Source: Streptomyces glaucescens (GTDB lineage: Bacteria; Actinomycetota; Actinomycetes; Streptomycetales; Streptomycetaceae). From it: a DNA stretch of 46,701 bases. The DNA lies in assembly GCF_002154375.1 (NCBI RefSeq), contig NZ_MUND01000076.1, forward strand, positions 1 to 46,701, written 5' to 3'. The notes under the pieces were generated by a model, which worked only from the letters and a program-made list of their open reading frames with translations, ran no database searches and was not told the origin of the DNA. Shown in pieces: positions 44,497 through 46,701 of this stretch. A program made the position numbers and the translations under genes. The stretch's first letter is position 1. Each line of letters starts with the position of its first letter.

Positions 44497-45341
44497 CGGT
44501 GTGCGGCCTCCTCGCCCGCGCGGCCGGAGCGCTCCGGGGTGAAGGCGGCCGCCAGCTCCCGGAGGGTGTCGGCGACCGCGCGGGCACCGGGTGCTCCCGG
44601 TTCGATGAGGGTGTAGTGGCCGGTGCCGGGCAGGACGACCGTCCTGAGGTCCCGGTGCACGGCCGCGTAGTCGCTGAACTGGGTGAGCGGTACCTCCTCG
44701 TCGGCGGCGCCGTGCAGCAGCACGGTGGGGACGCCGGTGGTGCCGGCGTCGCGCAGCAGGGTCAAGGGGTCGACCTCGGGCAGCCGCTCGGCGAAGTGTT
44801 CCTCGCCGCCAAGCAGTTGGAGGGCGGCGTCGTTGCTGAGGCGGTCCCGGCGGGTGGCGGTGAGGTCGGTGATCGGCGCGAGGGCGAGCACGCTCGTCGG
44901 CAGGGTCCGGGTGTGCCAGCGAGAGCCGGGCGGCAGCAGTCCCCGGGCGGCGCACCACAGCGCCAGGTGACCGCCGGAGCAGTGGCCCGCCAGGACGTAG
45001 GGCCGCCCCTGGGGCAGGGTGTCCACGATCCGGGCCACGTCGTCGAAGGTCTCGGGATGGCCGCCCGCGCCGCCGGACCGGCGGAAGCCGGGGAGCAGAA
45101 CGCTGAACCCCTGCGCGGAGAGGTAGGCCGCGAACGGGGTCAGGTGCATCCGGTCGTAGCGCCAGTAGCCGCCGTGCAGCAGGACGACCAGCGGGGCGTC
45201 GGGGTCGTCGGACGGCCAGGCGTCGTAGGACTGGTGGGGGTGGTCGCCGTAGCGGCCGTGCACCGGTGCCAGGACCGGCTTCAGGCTCAGGACCCGCCGC
45301 TCCTCCTCGGCCGCGAAGGCGGAGATGACCCTAGACGTCAC
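44493..45341 (-). CDS. Alpha/beta hydrolase, probable N-formylkynurenine formamidase
   Basis: GTG 45341, with GGGAGGTG upstream, gives 282 residues and overlaps the end of the dioxygenase gene by 11 bases. VVLLHGGYWR (residues 52-61) is the HGGxW oxyanion motif of kynurenine formamidases. The nucleophile elbow reads AGHCSGGHLALW: by alignment with GHSAGGH, position 121 is Cys instead of Ser, with Ser122 next to it. LHGAADEEVP supplies the Asp and GTGHYTLIEP the His. Position between TDO and kynureninase strongly suggests it removes the formyl group from N-formylkynurenine. It replaces the cyclase-type KynB found in many bacteria. Confidence 0.87.
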   Translation of the reverse strand: MTSRVISAFAAEEERRVLSLKPVLAPVHGRYGDHPHQSYDAWPSDDPDAPLVVLLHGGYWRYDRMHLTPFAAYLSAQGFSVLLPGFRRSGGAGGHPETFDDVARIVDTLPQGRPYVLAGHCSGGHLALWCAARGLLPPGSRWHTRTLPTSVLALAPITDLTATRRDRLSNDAALQLLGGEEHFAERLPEVDPLTLLRDAGTTGVPTVLLHGAADEEVPLTQFSDYAAVHRDLRTVVLPGTGHYTLIEPGAPGARAVADTLRELAAAFTPERSGRAGEEAAHR

Positions 45342-46179
45342 CGCGCACCTCCCACAGTTCGGGGAAGACCGGGCGGGCCGCCCGCTGCTCCAGCCAGGCG
45401 AGCCCGGCGGAGCCGGCGCTGCCCGGTTTGGCACCCATGGCGCGGCGGACCACCAGGACGTGGTCGAAGCGCCAGCGGGTGACGAGTTCGGCGATGTCGG
45501 TGAGCAGTTCGCCCAGCGCCAGGTGGGGGTGGTGCTGCGGTCCCGCGTAGACCTGCCGCCAGGCCTCGACCACCCCGGGGTCGCTGGTGTAGGGGCTGGT
45601 CACGTCCCGTTCGCGGACGTGGCGCGGGACGGGGAGGCCCTGCCGGTGGAGGTAGGCCAGCACCTCGTCGTACAGGGACGGTTCCCGGTAGGTCTCGGCG
45701 AGCGCCTCGTGGACGGCCGGGTCGCCGCGGTGGGCGCGCAGCAGCCCGGCGGCCTTGTCGCCGAGGAGGAACTCCATGTGCCGGTACATCGCCGACTGGA
45801 AGCCCGACGCCTGGCCGAACGCGGCGCGGAAGCCGTTGAACTGGGCGGGTGTCAGCGCGGCGATGGGCACCCAGGCGCCGTTGAGGGCGTGCAACGCGCG
45901 GCGGCTGCGCGTCAGCGCGTCCATGGCCGCGTGCAGCTCGTCCTTGGCGAAGGCCACCCGTGCCGTGCGCCACTCGTGCACGATCAGGGTGAACCACAGT
46001 TCCATCACCTGGGTGGTGACGAGGAAACCCATCTCGTCCGGGGCCTCGGTGAGGGGGTGCTGGAGGCTGTTGAGGACGGACGCGTGGACGTACGTGTCGT
46101 AGGGGCTGGCGCCCGCGAAGGGCCGGGTCAGGGCGTCGTCCGTCACCGGCTCGTCGAGGGCGGACGTGCGGTCGTTCAT
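45331..46179 (-). CDS. kynA: Tryptophan 2,3-dioxygenase
   Basis: ATG 46179, preceded by TAGGAG, gives 282 residues. SPYDTYVHASVLNSLQHPLTEAPDEM and the ELWF helix match the family, as do SGFQSAMYRHMEFLLG (substrate-binding Arg region) and TRWRFDHVLVVRRAMG with His240 as heme-iron ligand. GSAGSAGLAWLEQRAARPVFPELW ends the protein. At the distal position where the well-studied Xanthomonas enzyme has His55 (HQxxELW), this protein has Thr56 (TQVMELW); I believe this is common in actinobacterial TDOs. It opens the indole ring of Trp to N-formylkynurenine and starts the three-gene pathway. Confidence 0.95.
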   Translation of the reverse strand: MNDRTSALDEPVTDDALTRPFAGASPYDTYVHASVLNSLQHPLTEAPDEMGFLVTTQVMELWFTLIVHEWRTARVAFAKDELHAAMDALTRSRRALHALNGAWVPIAALTPAQFNGFRAAFGQASGFQSAMYRHMEFLLGDKAAGLLRAHRGDPAVHEALAETYREPSLYDEVLAYLHRQGLPVPRHVRERDVTSPYTSDPGVVEAWRQVYAGPQHHPHLALGELLTDIAELVTRWRFDHVLVVRRAMGAKPGSAGSAGLAWLEQRAARPVFPELWEVRGDV

Positions 46180-46204
46180 CGCATCTCCTAGGGGTGCGGA
46201 CGGG

Positions 46205-46701
46205 TCACACACCGAGGTGGGCGCCGCCGGAGGCATCGATCCACTGGCCGGTCACCCAGCGGGCGTCGTCGCTCGCGACGAAGGAGACGACGTCGGCGAT
46301 GTCCACCGGGTCGCCGAGCCGGCCGGACGTGGAGGCCTCGGAGTACCGGCGGCGGATCTCCGGGACGGCGAGGGTGGGGTTGATCTCCGTCTCGGTGTAG
46401 CCGGGTGCGACGGCGTTGACGGTGATGCCCCGGGGGCCCAGTTCCTGGGCCAGGCAGAGGGTCAGGTAGTCGAGGGCGGCTTTGGTCATGGTGTACGAGA
46501 CGATCGCCGGGAAGGCGACGCGGGTCGCGACGGAGGAGATGTTGACGATCCGGCCGCCGTCGCGCAGGCGGTCCAGGCCGCGCTGGACGATGAAGAACGG
46601 CGCCTTGGTGTTGATCGCGAAGACGCGGTCGTAGTCGGCCTCGGTCACCTGGGCGAGGGGGCGGGGCACGGTGATGCCCGCGTTGTTGACGAGGATGTCG
46701 A
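46205..46701 (-). CDS. Short-chain dehydrogenase/reductase (5' end missing)
   Basis: The frame enters from the right edge with DILVNNAGITVPRP and continues for about 165 residues to the stop at 46205. NNAG, RIVNISSVAT, the catalytic YTMTK and NAVAPGYTETEINP are SDR hallmarks; ARWVTGQWIDASGG is the usual C-terminal motif. The first ~85 residues, including the NAD(P)-binding TGxxxGxG, are outside the window. Its stop lies 25 bases before the TDO start on the same strand, so it may be the first visible gene of that operon, though such a reductase has no known step between Trp and anthranilate. Confidence 0.93.
   Translation of the reverse strand, partial: DILVNNAGITVPRPLAQVTEADYDRVFAINTKAPFFIVQRGLDRLRDGGRIVNISSVATRVAFPAIVSYTMTKAALDYLTLCLAQELGPRGITVNAVAPGYTETEINPTLAVPEIRRRYSEASTSGRLGDPVDIADVVSFVASDDARWVTGQWIDASGGAHLGV

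Overview
The window reads as chromosomal DNA from a Streptomyces or a very close relative. GC content is very high, GTG starts are common, ATGA/GTGA stop-start overlaps are frequent, and the proteins match Streptomyces families such as monomeric isocitrate dehydrogenase, a TPR-CHAT protein, a UTRA-type GntR regulator and a CGNR regulator. Both ends cut genes: an ABC exporter on the left (3' part missing) and an SDR on the right (5' part missing). The left end carries a perfect 21-bp fold-back that may be an assembly-edge artefact.

Layout. 1-3.5 kb: ABC exporter, a lysyl-PG-synthase-like membrane protein, a field of ~74-bp GC-rich repeats and an SDR. 3.5-3.95 kb: a decayed enoyl-CoA hydratase. 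4-8.1 kb: a coupled three-gene polyol/glycerol operon (FGGY kinase, G3P-dehydrogenase-like flavoprotein with a BFD iron-sulfur domain, second FAD oxidoreductase). 8.4-16.6 kb: unknown 329-aa protein, amino-acid permease, MscS channel, secreted beta-propeller, isocitrate dehydrogenase and N-formylglutamate amidohydrolase. 16.6-25.3 kb: a protease-rich block made of a coupled operon (S8 subtilase, sigma-70 factor, 179-aa protein), a divergent TPR-CHAT protease, an AAA/LuxR regulator, and a divergent M12-type metalloprotease with no signal peptide. 25.5 kb: tRNA-Pro(GGG) with an intrinsic terminator, then the remnant of an EamA exporter. 26.2-40.8 kb: a carbohydrate/polyol (inositol-like) region with a cupin, two LacI regulators, two Gfo/Idh/MocA dehydrogenases, a TMEM175-like channel, a GNAT/hydrolase/CGNR group, an isomerase-ABC transporter operon, a GntR regulator and an aldo/keto reductase. 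41-43.2 kb: a TetR/MFS efflux pair with three palindromic operators. 43.2-46.2 kb: a tryptophan-to-anthranilate operon (TDO, alpha/beta hydrolase in the formamidase position, kynureninase), with the partial SDR just upstream.

Most notable. The TPR-CHAT / subtilase / sigma factor / 179-aa protein block looks like a proteolytic signalling cassette. It parallels type III-E CRISPR, where a TPR-CHAT protease frees a sigma factor, but no CRISPR component is present here. Several divergent intergenic regions carry clean candidate operators (TetR x3, LacI x2, a motif shared by the dehydrogenase and ABC promoters, LuxR, CGNR). In the kynurenine operon the hydrolase has Cys at the usual nucleophile-Ser position.
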